Below are positions 4,631 through 6,232 of a stretch of DNA of 6,232 nt, one piece after another (the stretch's first letter is position 1; each line of letters opens with the position of its first letter). The stretch covers positions 1 through 6,232 of the forward strand of contig SRXB01000127.1 of the NCBI GenBank assembly GCA_009724975.1. The letters run 5' to 3'. Below the pieces are notes generated by a model. The model made no database searches and was not told the origin of the DNA. It saw only the letters and a program-made list of their open reading frames with translations. The position numbers and the translations under genes were made by a program. The DNA is from a bacterium (lineage in GTDB: Bacteria; Desulfobacterota; Deferrisomatia; Deferrisomatales; BM512).

Positions 4631-5720
4631 GGCTGCGATCCTTCTCTTCTTCTTCACTGATGATCTGCTGCATCTTCTGCAGCGCCTTCGATTCGATCTG
4701 GCGGATGCGCTCCCGCGTCACCCCGGATGACTGTCCGATGATGTCCAGAGTCTGCTGGCTGACGTCGTCCAATCCGAAGCGGCGCTTCAGGATGCTCAGT
4801 TCATGATCGCTCAGGGCGTCCCTGATCCGGTCGAGAATCCGCTGTTCAGAGGCATTGAGCGGATCGTTGTCATCCTTGTCCGAAGTCGAGAACAGCTCGC
4901 GAAACGGCCGGTACTTGTTGCGCCACTCGGCCAGTTCCGACGGGTTGACCGAACTGGTGTCCTCGATCGTGTCCATCAGGCTGTAGTCGCTGTTTTCCCC
5001 CATCGGATGCTCGAAGGAATAGGTGCGCTTGAGCAGCACCATGAGGCGGCGCACGTAGGCGGCGTCGACGCCCATTTCATCGGCCACCTCCTTGACCTGC
5101 GGCTCGCGGTTGTGTTCCTGGACCAGCTTGCGGGTCACCTTGACCAGGCGGTTGATGTCATCGGACACATGAACGGGCAGACGAATGGTCCGACTCTGGT
5201 TGACCAGCGCGCGTTCGATCGACTGCCGGATCCACCACGTTGCGTAGGTTGAAAAGCGGCACTCCTTGCTGAGTTTGAAACGCTCGACCGCCTTGATCAG
5301 GCCGAGGTTCCCCTCTTCGATCAGGTCGAGGAAAGGCAGCCCGCGGTTCATATAACGCTTGGCAATCTTGACGACGAGGCGAAGGTTCGACTCGATCATC
5401 CGGTTGCGGGCGGCCATGTCGCCCTGATCGATCCGCCGGGCCAGTTCGCGTTCTTCCTCGGCCGTCAGCAGGCTGGTCTTCTGGATATCCCGCAGGTAAA
5501 GCTTGATGGCATCGCGTCCGGTCTCCTCCGGTTCGTGACTGCTGTCAGGAACGGCATCGCCCTCGTCGGTATCCAGGTCGGCCTCGATCTCGGCATCCGC
5601 TTCGAAATCGTCCTCCTCATCATCAGCAGCCCCGGCCTCGCTTTCAAGGGCCAGATCGGACGGTTCGATCTCTTCCTCGTCGATTTCGACCCGATCGTTT
5701 TCGTCGAGCATTTCGTCCAT
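4623..5720 (-). CDS. rpoS: RNA polymerase sigma factor RpoS (sigma-70 family)
   Basis: A group 1/2 sigma-70 factor that directs RNA polymerase, by position next to nlpD the stationary-phase or general stress factor RpoS. Domains in order: an acidic, low-complexity N-terminus (1-67, mostly Asp and Glu); region 1.2 (68-100, with AIKLYLRDIQ); region 2 (105-175) with the core-binding LDLIEEGNLGLIKAVERF and the -10 helix FSTYATWWIRQSIERA; region 3 (180-255); and region 4 (about 292-355) with the -35 helix-turn-helix including GVTRERIRQIESKALQKM. Between regions 3 and 4, residues about 264-292 carry extra charged sequence compared with typical RpoS. The ATG at 5720 is used. An ATG three codons later is possible. 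There is no good ribosome site at ideal spacing (GGAGG lies about 12 bases upstream). It follows nlpD by 60 bp. Confidence 0.92.
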   Translation of the reverse strand: MDEMLDENDRVEIDEEEIEPSDLALESEAGAADDEEDDFEADAEIEADLDTDEGDAVPDSSHEPEETGRDAIKLYLRDIQKTSLLTAEEERELARRIDQGDMAARNRMIESNLRLVVKIAKRYMNRGLPFLDLIEEGNLGLIKAVERFKLSKECRFSTYATWWIRQSIERALVNQSRTIRLPVHVSDDINRLVKVTRKLVQEHNREPQVKEVADEMGVDAAYVRRLMVLLKRTYSFEHPMGENSDYSLMDTIEDTSSVNPSELAEWRNKYRPFRELFSTSDKDDNDPLNASEQRILDRIRDALSDHELSILKRRFGLDDVSQQTLDIIGQSSGVTRERIRQIESKALQKMQQIISEEEEKDRSHG

Positions 5721-5780
5721 GTGAGTTCCGGCCTCCGATCGCCGTTCCGCAGAGCTTTCGAGTCTAAGGGAGCCACCTGG

Positions 5781-6232
5781 TCATGGCAAGTAAAAAATCG
5801 GGTTGGCCGCCGTCTTGCCCTTCCTGATTTCGAAGTGAAGTCGAGGACTTCGCCCCCCTGACGGGGCGCCGCTCAGGGCAATTTTGTCTCCCTGGCCGAC
5901 AAAGCTGTCGACCGCCACCAGGTTCCTGGCATTGAAGCCGTACACCGTAAAGTAATTGTCGGCATGCTCGAGAATGATCAGATTGCCATAGCCGCGGATG
6001 CCGTTGCCGCTGTAGATGACCTTCCCCGCGGCGGCGGCAGTAACCGGTGTTCCGTGCGGCACGGCGATTTCGATCCCCTTGCTCGACGCCCCTTCGGCCG
6101 TACCGAATTCGGTCACGACCTGGCCGCGGACCGGCCAGACGAAGGTTCCCGGCGACGGGCGCGGTCCGGGGATCTCCTCGGCCTTCGCCACCGGAACAGA
6201 TTTTTTGAGGGAGGGTTTGGCCTTGGCAGGTC
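5781..6232 (-). CDS. nlpD: NlpD-type murein hydrolase activator, LytM/M23 domain (partial)
   Basis: This is the C-terminal part of an envelope protein with a LytM (M23-like) domain. The frame stays open to the window edge, so the N-terminus (expected signal peptide and LysM repeats) is missing. The in-frame GTG at 6191 is internal, not the start. An Ala/Pro/Lys-rich linker is followed by the LytM core: FVWPVRGQVVTEFG, SSKGIEIAVPHGTPVTAAAAGKV in two adjoining pieces, RGYGNLIILEHADNY and the C-terminal SPRLHFEIRKGK with NPIFYLP. The usual zinc ligands are degraded: the HxGxD site reads KGIE, and the first His of HxH is Arg (RLHFE). This matches E. coli NlpD, a non-catalytic LytM protein that activates cell-wall amidases during division. 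It is immediately upstream of rpoS, the classic nlpD-rpoS arrangement. Confidence 0.9.
   Translation of the reverse strand, partial: PAKAKPSLKKSVPVAKAEEIPGPRPSPGTFVWPVRGQVVTEFGTAEGASSKGIEIAVPHGTPVTAAAAGKVIYSGNGIRGYGNLIILEHADNYFTVYGFNARNLVAVDSFVGQGDKIALSGAPSGGRSPRLHFEIRKGKTAANPIFYLP

Noticed and set aside
4073..4660. Long plus-strand open frame of 195 codons
   Set aside because: It is the antisense shadow of apt. The minus strand encodes a complete, motif-perfect Apt.

Overview
The window joins a conserved chromosomal block on the right (about 3995-6232, all minus strand) to an accessory, probably prophage- or island-derived region on the left (about 1-3994). Read along the minus strand, the right block is the end of nlpD (cut by the window edge), rpoS (an RpoS/RpoD-type sigma-70 factor), apt (adenine phosphoribosyltransferase) and a complete tRNA-Arg(CCT) with its terminator. 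The order nlpD-rpoS-apt, the moderately high GC and the protein style suggest a Geobacter/Pelobacter/Desulfuromonas-type delta-proteobacterium (Desulfuromonadales). That placement is inferred from gene order and not proven.

The accessory region begins with three small plus-strand genes of unknown function (93-374, 491-814, 841-1212), each with a strong Shine-Dalgarno. An AT-richer plus-strand gene follows (1285-1812) that looks like an HK97-gp10-type phage tail-completion protein. From 1813 to 3355 there is about 1.5 kb with no convincing gene, but it is not empty. It holds a run of strong hairpins ending in a near-perfect intrinsic terminator (1859-2089), which I read as a candidate structured RNA; a second, looser stem-bearing segment (2090-2405); a cluster of TGGGTAGC repeats; and a very GC-rich repeat island (about 2580-3215) bracketed by two 90-bp direct repeats that are 93% identical.

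Next to the tRNA, on the minus strand, lie two small phage-type genes: a Mor-family transcription activator (3579-3854) and a small Cys-containing phage protein (3356-3547). They form a short operon that ends in a GC-rich intrinsic terminator (3291-3320). Paired TGGGTAGC motifs sit 46 bp beyond the tRNA 3' end, with an inverted partner at 2406-2431, and look like integrase arm-type or attachment-associated sites. No integrase, portal, capsid or terminase gene is present, so the window shows one edge of an element, or its decayed remains, inserted beside tRNA-Arg.

How the parts work together: the right-hand genes are housekeeping and stress functions (cell-wall amidase activation, stationary-phase transcription, purine salvage) in a tightly packed run where rpoS and apt overlap by 8 nt. 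The left-hand genes are a mosaic with phage regulatory and structural pieces. The most interesting unexplained parts are the candidate structured RNA, the repeat island and the opposed TGGGTAGC sites.
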